Shown piece after piece: positions 18,608 to 26,986 of a stretch of 64,000 nucleotides of DNA. The notes under the pieces were generated by a model, which was not told where the DNA came from, did not search any database, and was given only the letters and a program-made list of their open reading frames with translations. The position numbers and the translations under genes are program-made. Numbering within the stretch: the first letter of the stretch is position 1; each line of letters opens with the position of its first letter. The stretch is from Halorubrum xinjiangense (lineage in GTDB: Archaea; Halobacteriota; Halobacteria; Halobacteriales; Haloferacaceae): NCBI RefSeq assembly GCF_900102375.1, contig NZ_FNBO01000006.1, positions 62,001 through 126,000 on the forward strand, given 5' to 3'.

Positions 18608-19563
18608 GTCGCCCCCTCACCGGCGATCCCGTTGGGGCGAACCAACAGCACCACGACCATGATCACGAACGCGATCGCGTTCGCGTACTCGATGGTGATC
18701 AGATTCTCGAGCAGGGTCGCGAGCCACCCCGGCCCGATCGGTAACGCCTCGACGACGTTGGAGAAGAACGGCGTTAACTGGGTTATCATGCCGATAAGGA
18801 AGCCGCCCGCCATCGCGCCGTAGACGGAGCCGATCCCGCCGAGGATCACCGCGGCGAAGATCACTAACAGGAGGTTAAACCCCATCCGCGGCGAGAGCTG
18901 GTTGAACAGGCCGAGGAACACGCCGCCCGCGCCGGCGAGCCCGGCGCCGATGACCCACGTCCACAGCTTGACTCGCTTCGTTCGGATACCGCTGACCCGC
19001 GCGAGGTCGGGGTTGTCCGCCATGGCTCGCATCTTCCGACCGAGGTCGGTGTACTGGAGCAGGACGTGGAGCCCGACGACGAGCACCACCGCGGAGGCGA
19101 CGATCGCGACGTCGTGAAGCGTCACCCGGACGCCGTATGGGACGAGCGACTCGATCGGGCGGAGCTGCTGGACGTCGAACCGCGTGAAGTCGGAGCCGAA
19201 CCCGATCTGGATCAGCGCGCGGTAGATGAACGCGATCCCGATTGACGTGATCAACAGCCCGATGGAATCGATGTCGAGCGGTTCGTAGATCAGCTTCTCG
19301 GTCGCGACGGCGACGACCGCCGCGACGCCGATGCCGACGACGAGCGCGACGAAGAAGCCGAACGGGAGCCCCAACACCGCCCCGCCGAGCCCGCCGACGG
19401 CGCCGAAGGTCACGAGCGCGGTGTACGCGCCGATCGTCATCGTGTCGCCGTGCGCGAAGTTCGCGAAGTCGGCGATGCTGTACACGAGCGACAGCCCGAT
19501 GCTGCCGAGGACGATGATGCTACTGAAGACGAGCCCGTTCGCCATGTATCCGAGGACGGTCAT
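18604..19563 (-). CDS. livH: Branched-chain amino acid ABC transporter permease LivH
   Basis: A 319-residue permease with about eight helices. The LivH signature ADFANFAHGDTMTIGAY near residues 32-48 and the coupling segment AAVILGGIGSVYGAMAGG near 240 are clear. The gene follows the binding-protein gene by 9 bp and overlaps livM by 4 bp. It works with LivM as a heterodimeric channel. Confidence 0.92.
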   Translation of the reverse strand: MTVLGYMANGLVFSSIIVLGSIGLSLVYSIADFANFAHGDTMTIGAYTALVTFGAVGGLGGAVLGLPFGFFVALVVGIGVAAVVAVATEKLIYEPLDIDSIGLLITSIGIAFIYRALIQIGFGSDFTRFDVQQLRPIESLVPYGVRVTLHDVAIVASAVVLVVGLHVLLQYTDLGRKMRAMADNPDLARVSGIRTKRVKLWTWVIGAGLAGAGGVFLGLFNQLSPRMGFNLLLVIFAAVILGGIGSVYGAMAGGFLIGMITQLTPFFSNVVEALPIGPGWLATLLENLITIEYANAIAFVIMVVVLLVRPNGIAGEGAT

Positions 19564-19572
19564 CTGTCGGGA

Positions 19573-20871
19573 TCAGCCTTCGATGAAGTCGATGCCTTCG
19601 TAGTCGTGATCTTGGACCTCTTGTACCTGGAGGAACCCGATCGGGTCCCCGTTCTCGTCGAAGTCGATGGGGCCGCTGACGCCCTGGTAGTTGACGTCGT
19701 CCGGGCCGCCGCCGTCCGCGAGGATCTCGCTTGCGGCCTCGAATGAGGTCACCTCTTCGCCGTCGGGACCGGAGACGCGTCGCACGGTCTCTTGAAGCGC
19801 CTCTCCGGTAAACTCGTCGGCCGCCTGGATCGCGAGCGCGGCGTTGACGACGCAGTCGTAGGCGTACGCCGCCCAGGACGTCGGCTGCCGGTCGTACTCG
19901 TCCTCGAAGGCGGACGCGAACGACTGGAAGTTCTCCTCTTCGACCGGCGCGGACGGCACGACGATCTTCATGCCGTCCATGCTCCCCTCGGGAGTGTTCT
20001 CCAGCACGTCGTCGCCGGAGACGGAGTCGGCGCCGTAGAACTGCGCCTCGTACCCCGAGGAGAACACCTCGTTGACCATGGTGGCGAACTCCGCCTGGTA
20101 GGTGATGAACAGCCACGCCTCCGCGTCGGAGCTGTTCATCTCCGAGATGACGCCGGAGTACGACTGCTGGTCTTGGTCGTGTGAGTTCTCGTACGCGAGC
20201 TCGCCCTCCCACGCGTCGACGAACGCGTCGGCGAGGCTCTGTCCGTAGTCGTTGTTCACGTAGGTGAGCGCAACCTCGTCGTAGCCGTCCTCGGCGATGA
20301 GGTCCGCGAGCGCGTTCGCCTGGCTGAGCCCCGACGGCGACATCCGGAGCAGGCCCGGGAAGTTCGTGAGCTCGAGCCCCGTGGAGTTCTGACTGAGCTG
20401 GACGACGTCAGTGCCCTCGACGACGCTCTCGTAGATGGCCAGCGAGACGCCGGAGCCGACCGCGCCGATGAGGAACGGGACGCCGTCCTGATTGACGAGC
20501 TTCTGTGCGGCGGCGATGCCGCCCTGGTTCTCGCTCTCGGAGTCCTCGACGAGGATGTCGAGTTCTCGCCCGCCGATACCGACGTCGTTCACGTGCCGTA
20601 AGGCGAGGTTGACGCCGCGCTGGTTCCGCTCGCCGAACGACGACAGCGAGCCGGTCTGTGAGTCGACCATCCCGATCTCGTAGGGGTCGGTAGAGTCGCC
20701 GCCGTCGTCGCCGTCTCCCCCGTCGCTGCCGTCGGTGCCGTCGCCGCCGTCTCCCCCGTCGCCGCCGTCGTCGGTCGTGCTGAGACAGCCTGACAGGGCG
20801 ACGAGCCCCGCACCGCCGGTCAGTTTCAGCAGCGTCCGTCGGTCCGCCGCATCCGTGGTATCTCGTGACAT
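19573..20871 (-). CDS. Branched-chain amino acid-type substrate-binding lipoprotein
   Basis: A 432-residue exported protein, first gene of the Liv operon. The start has a Tat-like signal (DRRTLLKLTGGAGLVALSGC) with a lipobox Cys near residue 29, then a Gly/Asp-rich linker of about 35 residues. The mature fold is a periplasmic-binding-protein type I (YEIGMVDSQTGSLSSFGERN, then LALRHVNDVGIGG, FLIGAVGSGVSLAI). It captures the ligand outside the cell. An AT-rich TTAAGATA at about 20901-20908 could be the promoter. Confidence 0.92.
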   Translation of the reverse strand: MSRDTTDAADRRTLLKLTGGAGLVALSGCLSTTDDGGDGGDGGDGTDGSDGGDGDDGGDSTDPYEIGMVDSQTGSLSSFGERNQRGVNLALRHVNDVGIGGRELDILVEDSESENQGGIAAAQKLVNQDGVPFLIGAVGSGVSLAIYESVVEGTDVVQLSQNSTGLELTNFPGLLRMSPSGLSQANALADLIAEDGYDEVALTYVNNDYGQSLADAFVDAWEGELAYENSHDQDQQSYSGVISEMNSSDAEAWLFITYQAEFATMVNEVFSSGYEAQFYGADSVSGDDVLENTPEGSMDGMKIVVPSAPVEEENFQSFASAFEDEYDRQPTSWAAYAYDCVVNAALAIQAADEFTGEALQETVRRVSGPDGEEVTSFEAASEILADGGGPDDVNYQGVSGPIDFDENGDPIGFLQVQEVQDHDYEGIDFIEG

Positions 20872-21045
20872 ATTATTACGATAGTTCCGAACACATCAGG
20901 GTATCTTAACCCCGGCCCGTCCATGGTCGGTTCGGCGGTCGCGGTTCGAGGAGTCCGTGCGAACCGGGGACTATTTGTCCGACAAAAATCCGTGAAATAA
21001 TTGGTCGGGTGCGGATATATACCGATCCCGCCTCGAACTACTCGT

Positions 21046-21912
21046 ATGATCCCGCCCATCGCGAGCAACTTCGTCGCCGGAGAGACTCCGGAGGCGGCGC
21101 TCGCGCACGTCGAGGCGCTCAACGGCCGCGGTGTGGCCGGCATCCTGAACCTCCTCGGGGAACACTACGAGGAGCGACCGCCCGCCGACGCCGACGCCGA
21201 CGCGTACGTCGACCTCGTCGAGGCGATCGCGGAGCAGGGCGTCGACGCCTGCGTCTCCGTAAAATCGAGCCAGATCGGCCTCGACATCGGCGACGACGTC
21301 TTCGAGGAGAACCTCGCGCGCATCGTCGAGGCGGCCAACGCCCCCGCGGCGACCGGCCCGGACGGGACGGGCACCTTCGTCTGGATTGACATGGAGGACC
21401 ACGAGACCACGGACGTGACGCTTGACGCGTTCGAGCGCCACGCGGTCGAGACCGACGGCAACGTCGGCGTCTGCGTGCAGGCGAACTTAAAGCGGACCCG
21501 AGACGACCTCGAACGGCTCGCCGACCTCCCCGGCAAGGTCCGGCTCGTCAAGGGCGCGTACGACGAGCCGCCGGAGATATCGTACAAGGAGAAGGCCCGC
21601 GTCGACGAGTCGTACCGCGACTGCCTCGCGTACATGTTCGAGGCGTTCGACGACGGCGTCGCGGTCGGGAGCCACGACCCCGCCATGATCGACTACGCGA
21701 GGGAGCTGTACGCCGAGCACGGCACGCCCTACGAGGTCCAGATGCTGACCGGCGTCCGCGAGTCGGCGCAGTTCGAGCTCGCGGCCGACGAGGACGTGAT
21801 GGTGTACCAGTACATCCCATACGGCTCCAAGTGGTTCTCGTACTTCTACCGGCGGATCAGAGAGCGCAAGTCGAACGCGCTGTTCGCGCTGCGGGCGATC
21901 GTCGGGAACTGA
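21046..21912 (+). CDS. Proline dehydrogenase
   Basis: A 288-residue flavoprotein of the PutA/ProDH barrel. It oxidises L-proline to pyrroline-5-carboxylate and passes electrons to quinone. Visible are VRLVKGAYDEPPEISYKEK near 163-180, GSHDP near 207, EVQMLTGVRESAQFELA near 230 and YFYRRIRERKSN at the C-terminus, matching the substrate-binding YRR-x-x-RE segment. The ATG at 21046 has a TATA box (GATATATA, 21014-21021), so transcription should start at the ATG. The later aldehyde dehydrogenase is its likely partner. Confidence 0.9.
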   Translation: MIPPIASNFVAGETPEAALAHVEALNGRGVAGILNLLGEHYEERPPADADADAYVDLVEAIAEQGVDACVSVKSSQIGLDIGDDVFEENLARIVEAANAPAATGPDGTGTFVWIDMEDHETTDVTLDAFERHAVETDGNVGVCVQANLKRTRDDLERLADLPGKVRLVKGAYDEPPEISYKEKARVDESYRDCLAYMFEAFDDGVAVGSHDPAMIDYARELYAEHGTPYEVQMLTGVRESAQFELAADEDVMVYQYIPYGSKWFSYFYRRIRERKSNALFALRAIVGN

Positions 21913-22018
21913 ACGAACTGGGTCAGGAACCGACGATCGGGCGTTACGATTTATCACTCAGAGCGTGGTGTTGCGGTCAGCTGTTTATGAGTGATTGACG
22001 GACCGACGACGGACACCT

Positions 22019-22261
22019 CCAGAGCCCCAGCCGCCCGCTTATAAATGGCAGACTGGCAATCGGCGGCGATCACCTCCAAAGCCCCAGTCGCTCACTTATA
22101 AATAGCCACTAGCAGATCAGCAGAGAACAGTTCCAAAGCCCCAGTCGCTCACTTATAAATAGCCACTAGCAGATCAGCAGAGAACAGTTCCAAAGCCCCA
22201 GTCGCTCACTTATAAATAGCCACTAGCAGATCAGCAGAGAACAGTTCCAAAGCCCCAGTCG
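22019..22261. repeat. 57-bp tandem repeat, three exact copies plus flanking variants
   Basis: Three identical 57-bp units lie at 22076-22132, 22133-22189 and 22190-22246. A diverged copy precedes them (22019-22075) and a 15-bp partial copy (22247-22261) follows. Each unit starts CCAAAGCCCCAGTCGCTCAC and holds TTATAAATA, a sequence like a haloarchaeal TATA box. The partial unit runs directly into the left arm of the downstream inverted repeat. There are no spacers, so it is not CRISPR. Confidence 0.9.
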
Positions 22262-22350
22262 CGAGGAGGGCGCACGCTCGCTGCGATCCTCAGTCGCTCG
22301 CTTCGCTCGCTCCTTGCGGTTCTTACGTCGCCTGCGCCCTCCTCGCGACT
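22257..22350. repeat. 18-bp perfect inverted repeat (large hairpin)
   Basis: The left arm AGTCGCGAGGAGGGCGCA (22257-22274) is perfectly complementary to TGCGCCCTCCTCGCGACT (22333-22350), with a 58-bp loop rich in GCTCGCT motifs. The arm overlaps the end of the tandem repeat array. A second imperfect stem follows at about 22447-22490 (GCGCGTGCTCC...GGAGGCACGCGC). This is either a non-coding element or a structured RNA; no reading frame inside it looks like a gene. Confidence 0.85.
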
Positions 22351-22592
22351 GCCCCTTTGAGAGTCCCGCCCGACCGCGACCGCACAGCGCCTCACGCCTC
22401 CCCAGCCTCGCCGCTCGCTCCCTCCGGTCGCTCGCGGCGTCCCTCGCGCGTGCTCCTCACGCCCTTTCGGGCGCTCGGAGGCACGCGCCACCGCCTTCAT
22501 TTATAAACACTCGTCGCCACCAGTTGCGGGTATTTAAATGTCGTATCGCAACCAACGCTCTGTAACCCTCCCTCCGCCGTCGAAACCGCCGA
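22351..22592. other. Non-coding remainder of the repeat block
   Basis: No gene was supported. The segment is rich in short CGCTCGC/GCGAGCG runs with imperfect stems, and ends in AT-rich pieces (TTCATTTATAAACAC at about 22496-22510). Frames crossing it encode Arg/Ala/Ser-rich low-complexity strings typical of shadow translation. Confidence 0.6.
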
Positions 22593-23330
22593 TCACGGGT
22601 CCAGCAGCTTCGCCTCCGCCTTCCGGAGGTGTTCGAGCAGCGTCGTCTTCGAGACGTCCAAGTCGTCGGCGAGCTCGCGCGTCGACGCCTCCCGGGGCCA
22701 CTCGTAGTAGCCCGTCTCGCGGGCGTGTTCGAACACCTTCCGCTGGGTCGTCGTCAGCGTGTCGAGCCGCTGTTCGCGGGGGGTCCGCCCCCCGTGGCCC
22801 GACGACGACATCGACTCAACGGATACCTCCGCGCCGGCCGCCTCCTGGACCGCGTCGAGCGACTCCCGGATATCCGTCCGCTCGCCGACGAAACACACCT
22901 GCCACTCCTCTCGCCCGGCCTCGATCCTGACCGGCGCGCTGTGGACGAACCCGTGCTCCAGCAGCGTCGGGCACACCATGTCGGCCGGGTCGTACTCTAA
23001 GAAGAACTCGCGGACGACGTTGCCCGGGGCGTCCCGCGCGCGCCCGAACCGCTCTTGTAGCTCCAAGAGGTTCCCCGCGCGGTCGGACTCGCGGATTGCG
23101 TCGAGCAGCGCCTCGACTTCGGCGTTCGTGTCTCCAAACGCCGTGAACAGACCGTTCACCGTGTTCGGCGCGTCGCTCTCGGCCCTCGGTGAGTTGTATA
23201 TCGCGTGTGCTAACACGCCGCCGTCGGTCCTGCCCGTCGCCTCGATCGCCCAGCAGTTCGGATGCCACAGATCGAGCGTGAGCCTGGTTCCGGCCCACTC
23301 TCCCGCCCCGTCCGCGTCGGTTGTCGCCAT
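22593..23330 (-). CDS. Bacterio-opsin activator type HTH regulator, probably of proline genes
   Basis: A 245-residue regulator with a sensor domain (about residues 15-185, starting TRLTLDLWHPNCWAIEATGR) and a C-terminal HTH_10 reading LDTLTTTQRKVFEHARETGY then TRELADDLDVSKTTLLEHLRK. It lies between the proline dehydrogenase and the divergently read aldehyde dehydrogenase, so proline control is likely. An 8-bp palindrome ACCATGGT (23372-23379) in the shared promoter gap, flanked by ACCCT/AGGGT, is a candidate operator. Confidence 0.88.
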   Translation of the reverse strand: MATTDADGAGEWAGTRLTLDLWHPNCWAIEATGRTDGGVLAHAIYNSPRAESDAPNTVNGLFTAFGDTNAEVEALLDAIRESDRAGNLLELQERFGRARDAPGNVVREFFLEYDPADMVCPTLLEHGFVHSAPVRIEAGREEWQVCFVGERTDIRESLDAVQEAAGAEVSVESMSSSGHGGRTPREQRLDTLTTTQRKVFEHARETGYYEWPREASTRELADDLDVSKTTLLEHLRKAEAKLLDP

Positions 23331-23371
23331 TGTTCAGCTTATCCTGGTACCGCATGACAAAGACCCTGCCG

Positions 23372-23379
23372 ACCATGGT
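23372..23379. promoter_or_regulatory. Candidate operator palindrome in the divergent promoter
   Basis: ACCATGGT is a perfect 8-bp palindrome at 23372-23379 between the HTH regulator and the aldehyde dehydrogenase. It is flanked by ACCCT (23363-23367) and AGGGT (23380-23384), making a longer imperfect dyad. Position about 40 bp before the dehydrogenase ATG suits a regulator site. Short palindromes are common by chance, so support is modest. Confidence 0.3.
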
Positions 23380-23419
23380 AGGGTGGGTTATTTGGACGTG
23401 CCGACTGGAAGCTTCAATC

Positions 23420-24940
23420 ATGGCGCAGCCCTACCAGCACTACATCGACGGCGAATGGGTCGACGGCGACGGCTCCGAGACGTTCGAGAGCGAGAACCCC
23501 GCGACTGGGGAGTCGTTAGGAGAGTTCCGACACGGGACGCCCGACGACGTCGACCGCGCGGTCGACGCCGCGGACGCGGCGTTCGAGGAGTGGCGCGAGC
23601 TCTCCCGGGTACAGCGCGCCGAGTACCTCTGGGACGTGTACCACGAGCTCCGCGACCGCACCGACGAGCTCGGCGAGATCGTCACCAAGGAGTGCGGGAA
23701 GGAGATCAGCGAGGGGAAAGCCGACGTGGTCGAGGCCGCACACATGGTCGAGTGGGCCGCGGGCGACGCCCGCCACCCGTCGGGCGACATCGTCCCCTCG
23801 GAGATCCCCTCGAAGGACGCGTACATGCGCCGGAAGCCGCGCGGCGTCACCGGCTGCATCACGCCGTGGAACTTCCCGGTCGCGATCCCCTACTGGCACA
23901 TGGCCATCGCGCTGGTCGAGGGGAACACCGTGGTGTTCAAGCCGGCGGAGCAGACGCCGTGGTGCGCGCAGATCATCGCGGAGATGTTCGACGACGCGGG
24001 TATCCCCGACGGCGTGTTCAACATGGTCCAGGGGTTCGGCGACGCGGGCAACGCGATCGTCGAGAACGACGACGTCGAGACGGTCATCTTCACGGGCTCG
24101 GCCGAGGTCGGTCACCTGATTCAGGATAAGCTCGGCGGCGTCGCCGGCAAGCGCGCCGCCTGCGAGATGGGCGGCAAGAACGCGATTGTCGTCACCGAGG
24201 AGGCGGACCTCGACACTGCGGTCCACTCCGCGGTGATGTCCTCCTTCAAGACCACCGGCCAGCGCTGCGTCTCCTCCGAGCGCCTGATCGTCCACACCGA
24301 CGTGTACGACGAGTTCAAGGAGCGGTTCGTCGAGGTCGCGGAGTCGGTCGCGGTCGGCGACCCCCTCGACGAGGACACCTTCATGGGGCCGCTCATCGAG
24401 GAGGAACACCGGGAGAAGGTCACCCGGAACAACGAGGAGGCCCGCGAGGAGGGCGTGAACGTGCTCGTCGACCGGACCGAACTCGACGACGAGGAGATCC
24501 CGGACGGCCACGAGGACGGCTACTGGGTCGGTCCGTTCGTCTACGAGGCGGACCCCGACGCCGACCTGCGCTGTACCCAAGAGGAGGTGTTCGGCCCCCA
24601 CGTCGCCCTGCTCGAGTACGACGGCGACATCGAGCGCGCCGTGGAGATCCAGAACGACACCGACTACGGCCTCGCCGGCGCGATCATCTCCGAGGACTAC
24701 CGGCAGATAAACTACTATCGCGACCGCGCCGAGCTGGGGCTGGCGTACGGGAACCTCCCGTGTATCGGCGCCGAGGTCCAGCTCCCCTTCGGCGGCGTAA
24801 AGAAGTCCGGCAACGGCTACCCCTCGGCCCGCGAGGCGATCGAGGCCGTCACCGACCGCACCGCGTGGACCCTGAACAACTCGAAGGAGATCCAGATGGC
24901 GCAGGGGCTCTCGGCGGACATCAAGACGAAAGACGACTGA
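23420..24940 (+). CDS. Aldehyde dehydrogenase, probably P5C/glutamate-semialdehyde dehydrogenase
   Basis: A 506-residue NAD(P)-dependent dehydrogenase starting MAQPYQHYIDGEWVDG. The fold is clear: TPWNFPVAIPYWH near 158, cofactor site FTGSAEVGHLIQDK near 230, catalytic Glu in CEMGGKNA near 254 and catalytic Cys in TTGQRCVSSE near 290. The proline dehydrogenase about 1.5 kb upstream and the regulator between them suggest oxidation of the proline product to glutamate. Without the search I cannot exclude another aldehyde. The upstream frame extension to 23321 is rejected because it precedes the promoter. Confidence 0.85.
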   Translation: MAQPYQHYIDGEWVDGDGSETFESENPATGESLGEFRHGTPDDVDRAVDAADAAFEEWRELSRVQRAEYLWDVYHELRDRTDELGEIVTKECGKEISEGKADVVEAAHMVEWAAGDARHPSGDIVPSEIPSKDAYMRRKPRGVTGCITPWNFPVAIPYWHMAIALVEGNTVVFKPAEQTPWCAQIIAEMFDDAGIPDGVFNMVQGFGDAGNAIVENDDVETVIFTGSAEVGHLIQDKLGGVAGKRAACEMGGKNAIVVTEEADLDTAVHSAVMSSFKTTGQRCVSSERLIVHTDVYDEFKERFVEVAESVAVGDPLDEDTFMGPLIEEEHREKVTRNNEEAREEGVNVLVDRTELDDEEIPDGHEDGYWVGPFVYEADPDADLRCTQEEVFGPHVALLEYDGDIERAVEIQNDTDYGLAGAIISEDYRQINYYRDRAELGLAYGNLPCIGAEVQLPFGGVKKSGNGYPSAREAIEAVTDRTAWTLNNSKEIQMAQGLSADIKTKDD

Positions 24941-24979
24941 CCGGTCCGGCCTGACGCCCCGACCCGGGCGTCCGATCTC

Positions 24980-25897
24980 TCACTCGGTCACGTCTCGAAC
25001 CGCTTCGACCAGCTCTGCCGGCGTTTCCGCCGCTTCAAGCGCGCCGCGGGCCGCGAGCCGCTCCCGTGGCCGCCCGACTGGCTGCGGCTCGGATACCGTC
25101 TCAATCAGGTCGGCCTCCCGCAGGAGCCGCTTTATCCGCGTGAACGTCGAGGGGCTCCCGAGCCCCGCGTCCTCGCAGGCCCGCCGGAGGGTGCGGTCGA
25201 GGACGCCCTCTCGGGCGCCGACCGCGTAGGCGCGGACCCGGGCCCCCTCCGGGTCGGGACCGGCGGCCGTCGGTGAATCCCCGTCGACCTCGGCGTCGAG
25301 CGCGCGAAGCACGGCGGCGGCGATCGACTCGTCGCACCGCGCCGCGAACCCTTCGTACACGCGCCGCCGGCTGGGTGTCCGGAGCCGGTGGGATTCGGCC
25401 GCCGCGAACTCGGCGACGTACCGCTCGCGGAGCGAGGCGTCGTCGCCGACGCGGTGCCACCTTCCCTTGGCCGCCTCCTCAGCCGCCTCCACGCCCCCCT
25501 CGTCGGTCTCGCTCCCGATCAGCGCGAACCCGGTCTCGGCGCCAGCGAGCACCGGGTTCGGCTGCGGCACGTCGAGGACGCGGAGGTCGACCGTGTCGGC
25601 GTCGAGCAGCGCCGCGAGCCGACTCGCCGAGCGGAACCCCGCGGTCGACGCCGCGACCGCGGCCTCGCCCGCGAACAGCTTCAGCGGCGGGAGATCGAGG
25701 CTATCGGGACCGCTCTCTTCGCCCGCTTCTCCCGCCAACTCCGCGACGCTCGGGGCGACGAGCGAGGGAGCGATCTCGCAGTACGCCTCGACGACCGCGC
25801 GAAGCAGTCGCGGCCCGGGATCGACGAGGATCGGGTCCGAGAGTACCCCGAGCGGGAGCGGCTCAGAGGTCGAGGGCAGCGCAGGGCCGGTCACCAT
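24980..25897 (-). CDS. TbsP-like (DUF5821) transcriptional regulator
   Basis: A 305-residue protein. The N-terminal 200 residues are an Ala/Glu-rich alpha/beta domain (GVLSDPILVDPGPRLLRAVV). The C-terminal region is a winged helix (VLDRTLRRACEDAGLGSPST followed by RIKRLLREADLIETVSEPQP then VGRPRERL). This resembles the haloarchaeal DUF5821 family, one member of which (TbsP of Haloferax) acts together with TrmB on glycolysis genes. Assignment rests on memory. A second aldo/keto gene is divergent from it. Confidence 0.65.
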   Translation of the reverse strand: MVTGPALPSTSEPLPLGVLSDPILVDPGPRLLRAVVEAYCEIAPSLVAPSVAELAGEAGEESGPDSLDLPPLKLFAGEAAVAASTAGFRSASRLAALLDADTVDLRVLDVPQPNPVLAGAETGFALIGSETDEGGVEAAEEAAKGRWHRVGDDASLRERYVAEFAAAESHRLRTPSRRRVYEGFAARCDESIAAAVLRALDAEVDGDSPTAAGPDPEGARVRAYAVGAREGVLDRTLRRACEDAGLGSPSTFTRIKRLLREADLIETVSEPQPVGRPRERLAARGALEAAETPAELVEAVRDVTE

Positions 25898-25975
25898 CGA
25901 GCGATCCTACGGACGCGACGGATTAAGGCTGCTGGCACCGGGAGGCGCGCGAGGCGCGGGACACCGCCGGACCGC

Positions 25976-26043
25976 CGGATCGCCGGACTCGCCGGATCGC
26001 CGGACTCGCCGGATCGCCGGACTCGCCGGATCGCCGGACTCGC
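25976..26043. repeat. 17-bp tandem repeat, four exact copies
   Basis: The unit CGGATCGCCGGACTCGC occurs four times in a row (25976-25992, 25993-26009, 26010-26026, 26027-26043), with diverged copies on both sides (for example CCGGACCGCCGGAT before and CGGACCGCCGGATCGCCG after). It lies between the divergent regulator and aldo/keto reductase genes. Since 17 is not a multiple of 3 it is not a coding expansion. Confidence 0.9.
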
Positions 26044-26125
26044 CGGACCGCCGGATCGCCGAACTCTCGGATCGCGGCGTGCCGGCTCGCACGCCTTTTT
26101 CATCCCGCGGGCGGAACCGTCTCGC

Positions 26126-26923
26126 GTGCCACCGCTGGACCTGTCGATCGGGCTCGGAACCTCCGGGCTCGACGACCCCGAGACCTGTACCGACACCGTC
26201 GCCGCGGCGCTAGACGCCGGCTACCGCCACGTCGACACCGCGCAGATGTACGACAACGAGGCCGCGGTCGGCGCGGGGATCGCCGAGAGCGACGTCGACC
26301 GCGACGACGTGGTCGTCGCCACGAAGGTCCACCCCGAGAACCTCGCGCCCGAAGACGTGCGCGAGACGGCCCGCGAGAGCCTCGACCGGCTCGGGCTCGA
26401 CCGCGTCGACCTCCTCTACGTCCACTGGCCGATCCGGGCCTACGACGCCGAGGCGACGCTGCCCGCGTTCGACGACCTCCGCGACGCCGGCGTGACGGAC
26501 CACGTCGGCGTCTCGAACTTCACCCCCGACCTGCTGCGCGAGGCCTGCGAGATCCTCGACGCGCCGATCGCGGCCCACCAGGTCGAGTGTCACCCGCGGT
26601 TTCAGCAGCCCGAGCTCCGCTCCCTCGCCGAGGAGTTCGACCACCGCCTCGTGGGCTACTCCCCGCTCGGCCGCGGCGAGATCCTCGACGACCCGGCGAT
26701 CGCCGAGATAGCCGAGCGCAACGACTGCTCGCCAGCGGTGGTCGCGCTCGCGTGGGCGGTCGACCGCGGGATCGTGCCGATCCCGAAGGCGCGCGCCGAC
26801 CACGTACGAGAGAACTTGGCCGCGGTCGACGTCGACCTGCCCGACGCCCACCTAGAGGAAGTCGACGCGCTCGACCCCGGAGACCGGCAGATCGATCCCG
26901 ACGACGCGGCGTGGAACCGGTAA
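26126..26923 (+). CDS. Aldo/keto reductase
   Basis: A 265-residue (alpha/beta)8 oxidoreductase with a GTG start at 26126. The catalytic set is complete: DTAQMYDNEAAVGAGI with Asp and Tyr, ATKVHPEN with Lys, and the active His in LLYVHWPIRAYD. Cofactor residues IPKARADHVREN near the C-terminus bind NADPH. It reduces aldehydes or sugar carbonyls. Longer frames starting upstream at 25388 run through the tandem repeat and are rejected. A pyrimidine-rich CCTTTTTCATC precedes the start. Confidence 0.9.
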   Translation: MPPLDLSIGLGTSGLDDPETCTDTVAAALDAGYRHVDTAQMYDNEAAVGAGIAESDVDRDDVVVATKVHPENLAPEDVRETARESLDRLGLDRVDLLYVHWPIRAYDAEATLPAFDDLRDAGVTDHVGVSNFTPDLLREACEILDAPIAAHQVECHPRFQQPELRSLAEEFDHRLVGYSPLGRGEILDDPAIAEIAERNDCSPAVVALAWAVDRGIVPIPKARADHVRENLAAVDVDLPDAHLEEVDALDPGDRQIDPDDAAWNR

Positions 26924-26986
26924 CGCGTCGGCCTCGCCGAGCCCGCGGTATCGGACCGCGTCGACCTCGTCGAACTGGCCTTACCC

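Noticed and set aside
22019-22261. CRISPR array
   Set aside because: The 57-bp units are directly adjacent and identical with no unique spacers and no cas genes nearby.
22314-22565. An 83-aa gene in the repeat block
   Set aside because: Arg/Ser/Pro-rich string made by the hairpin region; not protein-like.
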